From NCBI GenBank assembly GCA_013151635.1, contig JAADHV010000070.1:1-64000 (forward strand): a stretch of DNA of 64,000 nucleotides. The letters are read 5' to 3'. Of this stretch, positions 26,489 through 36,009 are shown in pieces. Position numbers and translations under genes: made by a program. Under the pieces are notes generated by a model, which worked only from the letters and a program-made list of their open reading frames with translations, was not told the origin of the DNA and did not search any database. Positions within the stretch are counted from its first letter, which is position 1, and every line of letters begins with the position of its first letter. Source of the DNA: Deltaproteobacteria bacterium (GTDB taxonomy: Bacteria > Desulfobacterota > Desulfobacteria > Desulfobacterales > Desulfobacteraceae).

Positions 26489-28487
26489 TCAGGAAATTTT
26501 AAATGACCCGTATCTCAGTCCCTATGCAGGTATTATAGCGTCAAGGCGGTCTTATGCCATTGCGCTTAAAGATAAAATCAAACAGGAAAATAACGGAACC
26601 TTATCATCTTTTGCGGATTACCATAAAGTTTTCGGTCTCCATTTTGAAAAGGGTTCCTGGGTTTTCAGGGAATGGGCACCCAATGCCTGCGAAATATTTA
26701 TTATTTGCGAAAAAACATCCTGGCAAAAAAATAAAGATTTTCAGCTCGAAAGAAAAAATAATCATATATTTGAAAGACGGTTTTCAAAAATGACCTTTTC
26801 CCACAAAGACCTTTTCAAGCTCAAGGTAGTCTGGCCCGGTGATGAAGGGGACAGAATACCCACGGCAGCTGCAAGGGTGGTCCAGGATCCTCGCACCCTT
26901 ATTTTCAATGCACAGGTCTGGCAGCCTGAAGAACAATATAAATGGGGGATAAAAAAGTTTTCACCTCCGGATGGACCGCTTTTAATATATGAAGCCCATG
27001 TCGGGATGGCGCAGGAAAAAGGCCAGGTGGGGACATATGCCGAATTTGAGCAGTATATCCTCCCCCGGATAGCCGAGTCCGGGTATAATGCCGTTCAATT
27101 GATGGCTGTCCAGGAACACCCTTACTACGGATCATTTGGCTATCATGTTGCAAATTTTTTTGCACCGTCATCAAGATTTGGAACCCCGGATGAGCTGAGA
27201 AGCCTTATTGATGCAGCCCACAAAAGAGGGTTAAGGGTGTTGATGGATATTATTCATTCCCATGCTGCAAATAATGAAGTTGAAGGCATTTCAAAATTTG
27301 ACGGCACCTGTCACCAGTTTTTTCACGGCGGCCCCAGGGGCCATCACAGGCTATGGGATTCAAGATGCTTTGATTACAGCAAGATCGAGGTATTAAAGTT
27401 TCTTTTATCCAATTTAAAATTCTGGATCCAGGAATTTAAAATTGACGGGTGCAGGTTTGACGGTGTTACAAGCATGCTGTTTGAAGACCACGGGCTTGGG
27501 AGGGCATTTACAAGCTACAAGGATTACTATGGAGATGATGTGGATGTGGATGCCTTGTCATATTTATACCTTGCAAATAATCTTGTTCATGATATAGCCC
27601 CGGGGTTTATAACCATTGCAGAAGATGTCAGCGGGTACCCCGGGCTTGCAGCTCCCATTTCAAAAGGGGGGACAGGGTTTGATTTCAGGTATTCAATGGG
27701 GATTGCCGATTTCTGGATTAAGCTGTTAAAAGAATTTAAAGATGAAAACTGGCCCCTTGGCACTCTCTGGTATGAGCTTACAACAAAAAGAAAAGAAGAA
27801 AGTACAATAAGTTATGCCGAGTCCCACGACCAGGCGCTGGTGGGTGATAAAACCCTTACGATGCATCTTATGGGAAGTCATATCTATACTTCCATGCAAA
27901 AGGATAATAAGAGTGTTAAAACCTTCAGGGCAGTGGCTCTGCACAAGATGATCCGCTTAATTACAATTGCCACGGCAGATTCAGGGTATCTCAATTTCAT
28001 GGGCAATGAATTCGGGCACCCTGAATGGGTGGACTTTCCTTCAGAAAAAAATAATTTTTCTTTTCATTATGCAAGACGTCAATGGTCATTAAAATATAAT
28101 AAGGACCTTTATTATTCCCGCCTTTTTGAGTTTGATAAAAAAATGATAGGCTTTGTTAAAACCCATGACCTTTTTTCTACACCTGAACTCAACCTTTTAT
28201 GCATCCACGAACATGACAAGATAATTGCTTTTGAAAGAAAAGATATTATTTTTATTTTTAATTTTCACCATTTAAACTCTTTTCCGGATTATATGTTTGG
28301 TGCAAGGCCAGGCAGGTATAAGATGGTTTTCAACTCTGATGAAACCCGATTCGGAGGTAAGGGCAGGCTCAAGAGCGGCCAGGTTCATTTTACCATTTTT
28401 GATCCCAAGAGATCTGGCAGACAGGATATGCTAAGTCTTTACCTGCCGAATAGGACGGCAATAGTGTTAAAAATTTTGCCCTCTTAG
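26454..28487 (+). CDS. glgB: 1,4-alpha-glucan branching enzyme, GH13
   Basis: The enzyme makes alpha-1,6 branches. The 677-residue protein has an N-terminal CBM48-like domain (HFEKGSWVFREWAPNA). The GH13 catalytic motifs are DIIHSHAANN, the nucleophile DGCRFDGVTSM, the acid ITIAEDVSG and YAESHDQALVG. The pattern and length resemble the eukaryotic/GH13_8 branching enzymes more than enterobacterial GlgB. The start lies inside the last codons of glgA and may be translationally coupled. The stop is TAG. Confidence 0.9.
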   Translation: MEKCLNGHSLSDQEILNDPYLSPYAGIIASRRSYAIALKDKIKQENNGTLSSFADYHKVFGLHFEKGSWVFREWAPNACEIFIICEKTSWQKNKDFQLERKNNHIFERRFSKMTFSHKDLFKLKVVWPGDEGDRIPTAAARVVQDPRTLIFNAQVWQPEEQYKWGIKKFSPPDGPLLIYEAHVGMAQEKGQVGTYAEFEQYILPRIAESGYNAVQLMAVQEHPYYGSFGYHVANFFAPSSRFGTPDELRSLIDAAHKRGLRVLMDIIHSHAANNEVEGISKFDGTCHQFFHGGPRGHHRLWDSRCFDYSKIEVLKFLLSNLKFWIQEFKIDGCRFDGVTSMLFEDHGLGRAFTSYKDYYGDDVDVDALSYLYLANNLVHDIAPGFITIAEDVSGYPGLAAPISKGGTGFDFRYSMGIADFWIKLLKEFKDENWPLGTLWYELTTKRKEESTISYAESHDQALVGDKTLTMHLMGSHIYTSMQKDNKSVKTFRAVALHKMIRLITIATADSGYLNFMGNEFGHPEWVDFPSEKNNFSFHYARRQWSLKYNKDLYYSRLFEFDKKMIGFVKTHDLFSTPELNLLCIHEHDKIIAFERKDIIFIFNFHHLNSFPDYMFGARPGRYKMVFNSDETRFGGKGRLKSGQVHFTIFDPKRSGRQDMLSLYLPNRTAIVLKILPS

Positions 28488-28604
28488 TTTTTAATGTTTT
28501 TTGTTTCTTTTGCAAGGTTTGTCAATCATACATTTTCCTTGCAATCCAAAGAGAAATTTTTTAGAAAACAGGAACGATTCTAATATTCACCATAGGGGGA
28601 GAAA

Positions 28605-31439
28605 ATGTTAAAAAATTTTAGCTTGGCGAAAAAGATTACCGGTGGATTTGTCATTATTCTTATCTTGTTGATTGCTCTTGCATTTGTCGGCCGTTTCGGA
28701 TTAACCAGGGTAGTTGAAAAAATGGATTCTGCAAATCATTTCCAGCTTCTGGTTGATCATATATTAAAGGCCAGGCAAAACGAGAAAAAATTCATTCTTA
28801 CCAATGACCCTGATGCCGTGAGTGTGGTTAAAGATGAAATCAGATCATTAAAAAATCAGACCAAGAGGATATTAGATGATGCCAAATCAAAGGACATAAA
28901 GAAACAGGCAGTCGAAATTATTAAAAAATCAGACACATATGGTAAGGCATTTAATGATTATGTGGCTTTTGCCGGTAAAAAAGATACTCTTATGAGTGAT
29001 ATGAATCATAAAGCCAGCCTTGCGCTTGAAATAACGGCTAAAATCCGTGATGAACAAAAAGCGAAATACAATCAATTAAGGGATGAAAGTGAAACAAAAA
29101 TTTCAAAGATGAGACTCAGAGTGAGCCTTGCCGGTAAAATCCATGATGCGTTTTTAAATGCAAAAGGATACAGGATGGTATTGGCAGAGTCAAATGAGCG
29201 TAATATCTCAATATATGAACAATGGAAAGGGAATCACAATAATTTAAAAATGGCTTCAGACCAGATTAAACCACTGCTGGTTGAAGAAAATTCGAAAAAG
29301 AGCCTTCAAGAACTTCTTTTAAGGCAGAAAGAATGCATGGATAAAGCCAATCTGTTTTTTGATGACAAAACCGATGACAATAACATCGCCGTCATAAAAG
29401 CTGTAAGAGAGTTTAGGAGGACTATTATTAGTTTCCAGCAGGAAATGCAGGAACAACTCGAGTTTTACGTTGAAGATGTCCAGACCTTTTCAGGGCAGAT
29501 GATGGAGCTTTCTTCAGGTGCGGACCAGATTGCAAAAATTCTCTTAAACACACGAATTCTGGAAAAAGATTTTATCAATACGGAAGACGATAAATTATTT
29601 AAGAAAATCATCCAAAACATTTAGTCCATAAAAAAGGTCATAAAAGAAGTCAAAGAGAATATAGATGATGAGAATAAAACAAAACCCCTGGATGGAATCC
29701 ATGAATCGGTTAAAAATTACCTTGGCTCATTTAAAAGTTATGCAAGTTTGATGAAAGGCCAGCAGACTGCCAAAGATGCCATGGAATCAAATGCAGCAAG
29801 CATTCAGAAGATATGTTTAAAAGCAAAAGATTTCCAGCGCACACAGATGCTGGCCCAGATTACCAAATCAACTGCTTTTATTACAATTGTAAGCCTTTGT
29901 GCGGTGATTTTCGGGATTTTAATCGCATTGCTTTTAATAAGGATTATTATTACTCCTATCAAGACAGTTGTCAGAGCATTAAAAGATATCTCCGAAGGAG
30001 AGGGGGATTTAACCCAGAGGATAGATATTGATACAAAAGATGAAATCGGGGAGCTTGCAAAATGTTTTAATGCTTTTATCGCCAGGTTAAATAATATTAT
30101 CGTAGAAATCGGCAGCAATTCCGAGACCGTGACCGCTTCATCAGGAGAGCTCTTATCTGTTTCAGAGCAAATGGCAGAAGATGCGGATGATCTGTCAGAA
30201 AAATCAAATTCCGTTGCAGCGGCAGCAGAAGAAATGAGTTCTAGCATGAACTCAGTTGCTGCTGCAAGTGAACAGGCTTCCACCAATCTTGGGATAGTTG
30301 CAAATGCAGCAGGGCAAATGAAACTGACCCTGGGGGAAGTCGCTTCCAATTGTGAAAAGGCAAGAGGAGTTTCAGATAATGCAGAAAAGAAAGTCAAAAA
30401 AGCCTCGGAAAGAGTGAAGTTGCTCGGCGCCTCTGCACGGGATATTAATAAAGTCACCGAAGTGATTACAGATATTGCGGAACAAACCAACCTGTTGGCT
30501 CTGAATGCGACCATTGAGGCTGCAAGGGCAGGAGAAGCAGGAAAAGGATTTGCAGTTGTGGCAAGTGAAATCAAAGGTCTGGCAAGCCAGACAGCAGAAG
30601 CTACCCTGGATATTAAAGATAAAATCAAGGGTATTCAAAATTCAACAGATGATACGGTAAAGGATGTTGAACAGATAAGACAAGTTATTTCGCAAGTGAC
30701 CGAAATTGTTTCTGCAATTGCCGCAGCCATTGAAGAACAGTCTGTTTCCGCCACGGAAGTCGCTGAAAATATTGAGCAGGCATCCACGGGCATAGGCGAT
30801 GTAAATGAGAATGTTGTCCAGAGTTCCCAAGTATCTTCAGAGATATCAGAAGATATTTCAAAGGTTAATGGAGTGGCTGTGGATATGACAGGAAGAAGCG
30901 GGCAGATGAAAAAGAGCGCCCGGGAATTATCCGATCTTTCTTCAAAGCTAAGGGATATGATTGGAGTATTCAAGGTTTCTATTGATGATGCTGATATTGA
31001 TTCTGGTTCTGATTTAAAACAAGGGGATACCCCACAACTTATGCCGTGGTCAAAAAAACTTGTCACCGGAATTAACCAGATTGATGAGCAGCACAAAGAA
31101 CTGGTCAAAATGATCAATGAACTTCACCTGGCCATGAAAATGAAAAAAGGTGCTAAAGAATCCGGACAGATTTTGGAAAGGCTGGCAGATTATACTGTGT
31201 ACCATTTCGGGCATGAGGAAAAATTGTTTGAAGAACATGTGTATCCTGGAAGAATGGACCACAAAGATATTCATGATAAGCTTGTTGCAAAGGTAATTGG
31301 ATTTAAAAATGATTTTGAACAAGGCAGGGCTGCGCTTTCCATGGATTTAATGGTCTTTCTTACAGACTGGCTGAAAACCCATATTATGAAAACAGACATG
31401 CAATATGTTTCTTTTTTAAAAGAAAAAGGGGTGAACTGA
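28605..31439 (+). pseudogene. Methyl-accepting chemotaxis protein with C-terminal hemerythrin, interrupted by in-frame TAG
   Basis: The frame encodes one receptor of about 944 residues but has a TAG at 29622-29624, near residue 340. Reading continues in the same frame without loss after the TAG ([17 protein letters not shown]). The first part has a membrane helix and a long helical sensor. After the TAG come the rest of the sensor, a second membrane helix, HAMP, and the signalling tip [19 protein letters not shown]. The final 130 residues are a bacteriohemerythrin, with His/Glu ligands in [27 protein letters not shown] and [10 protein letters not shown]. Hemerythrin implies O2 sensing, as in DcrH-type receptors. 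Either the gene is nonsense-mutated, or the TAG is read through; TAG is used as an ordinary stop by oleA, glgB and the biotin carboxylase here. Confidence 0.8.
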
Positions 31440-31449
31440 AATTTTTTTA

Positions 31450-31478
31450 TTGACAATAATTAAAATGGCCTGTATTTT
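31450..31478 (+). promoter_or_regulatory. Sigma-70-type promoter of the phe leader
   Basis: TTGACA at 31450-31455 and TATTTT at 31473-31478 are separated by 17 bases. RNA would start near 31485, about 20 bases before the leader-peptide ATG at 31505. The match to consensus is good at -35 and fair at -10. Confidence 0.65.
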
Positions 31479-31504
31479 GCTCAAAATAAGTCAGGTAAAA
31501 AATA

Positions 31505-31582
31505 ATGAATAAAACAAAACACATAAGCATATTTAATTTTGGACGCTTCTTTTTCTTTTTTAGAAGCGTTCATCCGGTGTGA
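31505..31582 (+). CDS. Phenylalanine-rich leader peptide of an attenuator
   Basis: This 25-residue open frame has seven phenylalanines, five of them consecutive (codons 15-19, at 31547-31561). It ends with TGA at 31580-31582. It lies between a good promoter and a strong terminator hairpin, upstream of a gene for phenylalanine synthesis. This is the layout of the E. coli pheL leader: stalling at Phe codons when Phe-tRNA is short controls transcription downstream. It is too short to be found by length alone, but the codon run plus context make it convincing. The ribosome site is weak (CAGGTA). Confidence 0.8.
   Translation: MNKTKHISIFNFGRFFFFFRSVHPV
31543..31577 (+). promoter_or_regulatory. 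Attenuator pause hairpin and antiterminator 5' arm
   Basis: ACGCTTCT (31543-31550) pairs perfectly with AGAAGCGT (31562-31569), forming a hairpin over the Phe codon run. The bases GTTCATCCGG at 31568-31577 can instead pair with CCGGGTGGAC at 31610-31619: ten pairs, two of them G-U. That structure removes the 3' part of the terminator's left arm. A ribosome stalled on the Phe codons would mask the first arm and favour this antiterminator. Confidence 0.7.
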
Positions 31583-31604
31583 CGTTTTATTTTTTAGTTA
31601 AATA

Positions 31605-31642
31605 AAGCCCCGGGTGGACATCATGCCACCCGGGGCTTTTTT
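31605..31642 (+). terminator. Attenuator terminator
   Basis: AAGCCCCGGGTGG (31605-31617) and CCACCCGGGGCTT (31626-31638) form a perfect 13-base-pair stem with an eight-base loop, followed by a T run to 31642. It lies 82 bases before aroF-pheA. Its left arm is shared with the antiterminator. Confidence 0.85.
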
Positions 31643-31648
31643 GGTTTC

Positions 31649-31681
31649 AGGCCCGGGGAATAATTTTTCCGGGCCTTTTTT
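31649..31681 (+). terminator. Second hairpin terminator in the phe leader
   Basis: AGGCCCGG (31649-31656) pairs with CCGGGCCT (31669-31676), followed by a T run to about 31681. It sits 43 bases before the gene start. It may reinforce the attenuator or be a second stop; no separate antiterminator arm for it was found. Confidence 0.65.
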
Positions 31682-31724
31682 ATTTCAGGGTAATTTTTAA
31701 ATTTTTTAACCAGGGAGAAAATCA

Positions 31725-33593
31725 ATGATTCTTGTACTTGAAAGCAAGATTAGTCAAAAGCAGAAGGATAAGATTAAAAACAGGCTTTCTGATGAGGGGT
31801 GCATTATACGTGAAATCATGGATGCAGGCAGAAATCTAATCGGGATCATAGGCAAACCTGAGAAAAGCCTGGATGAGCTTAAGCAAATGGATGGTGTCGC
31901 AGATGCTGTTCCTATCAAAACTTCCCATAAACTTGTGAGCCGGGAGTTTAAATCAGAAGATACCAGGGTTAAGATCGGTAATGTTGTGGTGGGTGGAGAC
32001 AGGATTGTCATTGTGGCAGGCCCTTGTGCCGTAGAAAGCCATGACCAGGCCATGTCCATTGCAAAAGAGGTGAAAAAGTATGGCGCGGTTCTTTTCCGGG
32101 GGGGCGCATACAAACCCAGGTCTTCACCATACTCTTTCCAGGGTCTGGAAGAAGAAGGTCTTAAAATTCTTGCCGATGTCAGGGAAAAGACAGGGCTCGG
32201 GGTAGTCACGGAAATCACATCGCCTTCTCAGGCAGATCTTATGATGAAATATGTTGATGTGGTCCAGGTAGGAGCTCGTAACATGCAGAATTTCGAGCTT
32301 TTAAAATGCGTCGGCCGCATGGAAAAACCGGTTGTGTTGAAAAGGGGGCTTGCCTCTACAATCCAGGAATGGCTGATGTCTGCTGAATACATTATGGCAG
32401 GGGGAAACAATAATGTTATCCTTTGTGAGAGAGGAATCAGAACCTTTGAACCATATACAAGAAATACCCTTGATTTATCAGCTATCCCGGTTTTGAAAAA
32501 ATTGACCCACCTGCCAATTATCATTGATCCAAGCCATGCTACAGGGATCAGGGAAAAAGTGAGCCCCATGGCACGGGCTGCCGTGGCTGCAGGGGCGGAT
32601 GCCCTAATGATCGAGGTCCATAATAACCCTGACAAGGCATTGTCGGACGGGCCCCAAAGCCTTTACCCGGAACAGTTCGGCCAGTTGGTCAGGGATATCT
32701 ATGTTATTGCGCCTGTAGTTGGCAAGCAGCTTGATTTTGATTATTTGAAAAAATCGGAAATCATTAACAATATAAAAGACGAAAATTCAAAAACAGCAGC
32801 TTTTATTGGCGAATACGGTGCCTACAGCCATAAGGCAAGTCTTGGTTATTTTGGTGAGGAAATAACTCCTTGTCCCATGAAAACATTTAAGGATATTTTC
32901 CAGGCTGTTCAAACCGGAATCTGCCAGTATGGGGTTATTCCACTGGAAAATTCCCTTTCCGGGTCAATCCATGAGAATTTTGACCTTCTCCAGGAATATG
33001 ACCTGAAAATCATAGGAGAAATAACCATAAGGGTAAAACATGCTTTGATTGCCCATGAAAATGTTTTAAAAAAGGATATTAAAAAAATTCTTGCTCCGCC
33101 ACCTGCGTTTTCCCAATGTAAAAACTACCTGGATCAATATCCTGAAATCGAACTTGTCCCTGTAAAGGCAACATCAAGTGCGGTAAGGCAGGTAAAAGAT
33201 TCAAATGATAAACATACTGCGGCCATAGGATCAACCATGGCGGCAGGGATCTTTAAGATGAATATTTTACAAGAGTCCATAGAAGACAATCCAAGAAATT
33301 ATACAAGGTTTGCCATTATAGCAAAAGAAATTAAAGGACATAAAAAGGTGGATAAAACATCTATTATTTTTTCCACAGGAAATAAACCGGGCGCTTTATT
33401 TGAAGTAATGAAAGTATTTTCCGAGCATAAGATAAACCTTGTTAAGTTAGAATCACGTCCCATGCTTGGAAAACCTTGGGAATACATGTTCTATGCAGAT
33501 CTTGAAGCTGATATTAAAGCTCCTGAACTTGCACCTGCCATGGAAAAATTAATTGAGAAATCGGAAAATTTCAGAATTATAGGAAGATATTAA
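31725..33593 (+). CDS. DAHP synthase fused to prephenate dehydratase with ACT domain
   Basis: The 622-residue protein combines the first step of the shikimate pathway with the committed phenylalanine step. Residues 1-80 resemble the ferredoxin-like regulatory domain of Thermotoga-type DAHP synthase. Residues 80-335 are the synthase barrel, with VAGPCAVESHDQA, LFRGGAYKPR and IDPSHATG. From about residue 350 comes prephenate dehydratase (GEYGAYSHKA, VIPLENSLSGSIHENFD, NYTRFAII with the catalytic Thr-Arg-Phe). An ACT domain with LESRPMLGKPWEY closes the protein and should bind Phe. No chorismate mutase domain is present. GGGAG precedes the ATG. The gene sits alone behind the phe attenuator. Confidence 0.88.
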   Translation: MILVLESKISQKQKDKIKNRLSDEGCIIREIMDAGRNLIGIIGKPEKSLDELKQMDGVADAVPIKTSHKLVSREFKSEDTRVKIGNVVVGGDRIVIVAGPCAVESHDQAMSIAKEVKKYGAVLFRGGAYKPRSSPYSFQGLEEEGLKILADVREKTGLGVVTEITSPSQADLMMKYVDVVQVGARNMQNFELLKCVGRMEKPVVLKRGLASTIQEWLMSAEYIMAGGNNNVILCERGIRTFEPYTRNTLDLSAIPVLKKLTHLPIIIDPSHATGIREKVSPMARAAVAAGADALMIEVHNNPDKALSDGPQSLYPEQFGQLVRDIYVIAPVVGKQLDFDYLKKSEIINNIKDENSKTAAFIGEYGAYSHKASLGYFGEEITPCPMKTFKDIFQAVQTGICQYGVIPLENSLSGSIHENFDLLQEYDLKIIGEITIRVKHALIAHENVLKKDIKKILAPPPAFSQCKNYLDQYPEIELVPVKATSSAVRQVKDSNDKHTAAIGSTMAAGIFKMNILQESIEDNPRNYTRFAIIAKEIKGHKKVDKTSIIFSTGNKPGALFEVMKVFSEHKINLVKLESRPMLGKPWEYMFYADLEADIKAPELAPAMEKLIEKSENFRIIGRY

Positions 33594-33599
33594 AAGCCT

Positions 33600-34274
33600 T
33601 TAAAAATCTTCCAGGGCAAAGGTATCGGAGCGCAACTTTTTCATGACACCGGCAAGAGTGGATTTGCTTTGCCGGGCATACGCTTCAATTGCCTGCGTTG
33701 CCTTTTCCCTGTCTTTGGAAATAAGGGCCTGATAGATTTTTATATGCTGCTGCAATAATTCATTCCATAAATTCGGGGCAAGATTTAAGGCATGCCGGTA
33801 TTTTATTGTCAAGTCGCTCAGGTTCTTGCACACACGAAAAAGAGATCTGCTTCTGGCAGCCTTATAGATTATGGTATGAAATGCGATATCAAGCTCGGTT
33901 ATTTTAAAATCCTCCCCTGATTTTATAGCAGCCTTGATCTGTTCTAAATTATCGTCCAGGCTTTTTAACTCTTCAACAGTGATGTTCTCAATTGCCTTTT
34001 GTATGGCGAGCTGTTCGATTTCCATCCTGGTTGTAAATAAATCCTGGATTTCATTATCTGACATATCTTCCACCATATAACCGGCTTTAGGAATTGCAGT
34101 TATAAGTTTTTCCTGTGCAAGCTTCTGCAAGGCTTCCCTTACCGGTGTCCTGCTGACATTCAGCGATTTGGCCACGGCAGTTTCCGTGATCCTTGTGCCC
34201 CCTGGAAGCTTGCCTGATACTATGTCAAAGCGAAGAGACTTGTAAACTTTTGTTTTTAAAGATTCTGTTTTCAT
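33600..34274 (-). CDS. GntR family (FCD/FadR-type) transcriptional regulator
   Basis: The 224-residue protein has an N-terminal winged helix with the typical GntR pattern (LPGGTRITETAVAKSLNVS and TPVREALQKL). It is followed by an all-helical FCD ligand domain containing ELDIAFHTIIYKAA with metal-type His. AGGAGG precedes the ATG. It is convergent with aroF-pheA, with six bases between the stops. A candidate self-operator lies upstream at 34307-34316. Ligand and targets are unknown; a link to aromatic metabolism is not shown. Confidence 0.87.
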   Translation of the reverse strand: MKTESLKTKVYKSLRFDIVSGKLPGGTRITETAVAKSLNVSRTPVREALQKLAQEKLITAIPKAGYMVEDMSDNEIQDLFTTRMEIEQLAIQKAIENITVEELKSLDDNLEQIKAAIKSGEDFKITELDIAFHTIIYKAARSRSLFRVCKNLSDLTIKYRHALNLAPNLWNELLQQHIKIYQALISKDREKATQAIEAYARQSKSTLAGVMKKLRSDTFALEDF

Positions 34275-34306
34275 AAGATTTACCTCCTATACTCTATAGA
34301 TATTTA

Positions 34307-34316
34307 TTGTATACAG
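34307..34316. promoter_or_regulatory. Candidate GntR operator
   Basis: TTGTATACAG fits the FadR-subfamily pattern TNGTNNACNA, with a palindromic TGTATACA core. It lies 33 bases upstream of the GntR start, where self-repression would be expected. Confidence 0.45.
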
Positions 34317-34504
34317 TATGTGTTTGTCAAGCATGGAGGTTTTTTTTATTTTTAAAGAATAATTCCGGTTTTTTTTAAAGATATTTGAGTTTGAGTATAT
34401 TTTAAGGAAAATAGTTTCATATTTTTTGTATCAATTAATGAACTCACCAAGGATGCAGTATTGTTATAAAAAATGGGTGATTTGATATTTTTTAAATCTA
34501 AAAT

Positions 34505-34559
34505 AGGTATACAAAATACCCAATACCTACCTTTTCTTTTGAATATTTACAAAAATCGT
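34505..34559 (+). promoter_or_regulatory. Upstream element shared by the two PAS regulator genes (copy A)
   Basis: The 407-base gap 34275-34681 is very AT-rich and has no gene. It holds an inverted repeat, TAGGTAT (34505-34511) and ATACCTA (34524-34530), then a 32-base stretch (34528-34559). That stretch matches 36029-36060 at 26 of 32 positions. Both copies are about 95-125 bases before a start codon. It looks like a common activator or operator site. Confidence 0.5.
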
Positions 34560-34681
34560 AGAATTATTAATATTATGTATTAAAAGCGATTAATAGATAA
34601 TTTATATGTTAGACTATGCTGTGCGTATGGTTATTTATAGCTGATATATATGATTATTGCAGGAGATGATTATACAAATAC

Positions 34682-36004
34682 ATGAAACATCATGACAAAC
34701 TTCCTTACCAGCATTCAAATGGATCATTATTTGATAAGTCTGTAACCAAACAGGCAGCTTCTTCAGATTACCGGGCTTTTTTTGATTTTAGTCATGATTT
34801 ATTCTGGATTCTGAATTTGCGCGGTAAAATAATAGATTTAAATTCTGCTTTAATACAAAGGCTTGGATATTCAAAACAGGAGTTAATAGGAAAATCAATT
34901 CTTTTAATTTTTCCTGAAAGATACCGTGAATCAGCCCTGCAAAAAATTCGATCCCCTGTTCAAAATAAGATTATTTTTTGTGATATCCCTTTGATTACCA
35001 ATCAAGGAGAACTTGTTGATGTCGAGACAACCATTGTTAAAGGGTGGTGGAATAATAAGCCGGCATTGTTCGGGTCAAGCAGGGATATTAATATCTTGAA
35101 AACCTTCAGGGAAAAATATTGCCAGGCCTTCCAGGTAAATCCTGCCATGGCAACCATAAGCAGGTTTGAAACTGGGGAGATGGTTGAAGTCAATAAAAGT
35201 GTTTACGATTTTTTAGGATATGAGCCTGAAGATTTTTTTGGGAAATCTGCTACAAGGATGACTATTATTGATGAAAAGACCAGATCATTAATGATGAAAG
35301 CATTTAAAAAACAAGGGAAACTCACAAATTGGGAAGCATCTGCCATTACCAGGCAGGGTGAGAAAATTCCATGCCTTTTCTCTGTTAACACCATTGAACA
35401 CGGGCATGAAAGATATCTTTATACGACTGCTTTGTCGATCAGGACATTAAAAGAGAAGCAGCAGGTATTAACCTGTCATCAAAGAAAGCTTGAACAAATT
35501 ATTGACGAGTATGGTGAAAAACTTGAACATGAAAGAATAAAAAGAAAATCCATTGAAAAGGAAATTTCAAAAAAAAATATTTTGCTGGCTGAAAAAAACA
35601 TTACCCTGAAGCAATTATTGGATCAGCGAGAAAAGGAAAAACAGGAAATCAGGGAAGATGTCAGTAAAAAAGTTCAAAATCTTATTCTTCCTTTGATCGG
35701 CAGAATCCAGGCTAACGGAACAGATTCCGATAAGAAATATTTAAAGGTATTGCTTGATAATTTAAAGGAAATAGTCTCTCCTTTAAATATTAAGGCAGGC
35801 AAAAAAATGTCTGTCCTTTCTTCAAGGCAGCTTGAAGTGTGTAATTTGATTATCCAGGGATGTAACTCAAAAGATATTGCTGAAATGTTATGCCTCTCCG
35901 TCCAGACCGTGAACACTCATCGAAAAAATATCAGGAAAAAACTGGGTATAAGTTCCAGAGGGGTTAACCTGGCAACCTATATCAAATTTGATGATCCCTT
36001 ATAA
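34682..36004 (+). CDS. PAS-PAS LuxR-type transcriptional regulator
   Basis: The 440-residue protein has two PAS domains (about residues 27-140 and 150-260), a long charged coiled coil (about 270-345) and a C-terminal LuxR helix-turn-helix. The helix-turn-helix motifs are LSSRQLEVCNLIIQGCNSKD and CLSVQTVNTHRKNIRKKLG. There is no receiver domain, so activation is by a PAS ligand or by protein contact. The following PAS histidine kinase gene lies 151 bases downstream and shares an upstream sequence element, which suggests coregulation. The ligand is unknown. Confidence 0.85.
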   Translation: MKHHDKLPYQHSNGSLFDKSVTKQAASSDYRAFFDFSHDLFWILNLRGKIIDLNSALIQRLGYSKQELIGKSILLIFPERYRESALQKIRSPVQNKIIFCDIPLITNQGELVDVETTIVKGWWNNKPALFGSSRDINILKTFREKYCQAFQVNPAMATISRFETGEMVEVNKSVYDFLGYEPEDFFGKSATRMTIIDEKTRSLMMKAFKKQGKLTNWEASAITRQGEKIPCLFSVNTIEHGHERYLYTTALSIRTLKEKQQVLTCHQRKLEQIIDEYGEKLEHERIKRKSIEKEISKKNILLAEKNITLKQLLDQREKEKQEIREDVSKKVQNLILPLIGRIQANGTDSDKKYLKVLLDNLKEIVSPLNIKAGKKMSVLSSRQLEVCNLIIQGCNSKDIAEMLCLSVQTVNTHRKNIRKKLGISSRGVNLATYIKFDDPL

Positions 36005-36009
36005 TTGGG

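Noticed and set aside
29622-29624. Genome-wide TAG reassignment to pyrrolysine
   Set aside because: TAG closes several ordinary genes in this window, with downstream starts placed right after it; only a local event is compatible.
29804-30628. A 274-codon antisense frame under the chemoreceptor
   Set aside because: It is the complement of Ala/Ser-rich coiled-coil codons; such regions often stay open on the other strand.
33582-33612. GGAAGAT/ATCTTCC inverted repeat between pheA and gntR
   Set aside because: It is a seven-base stem with a long loop and no T run, and lies inside the two coding ends; it is probably chance.
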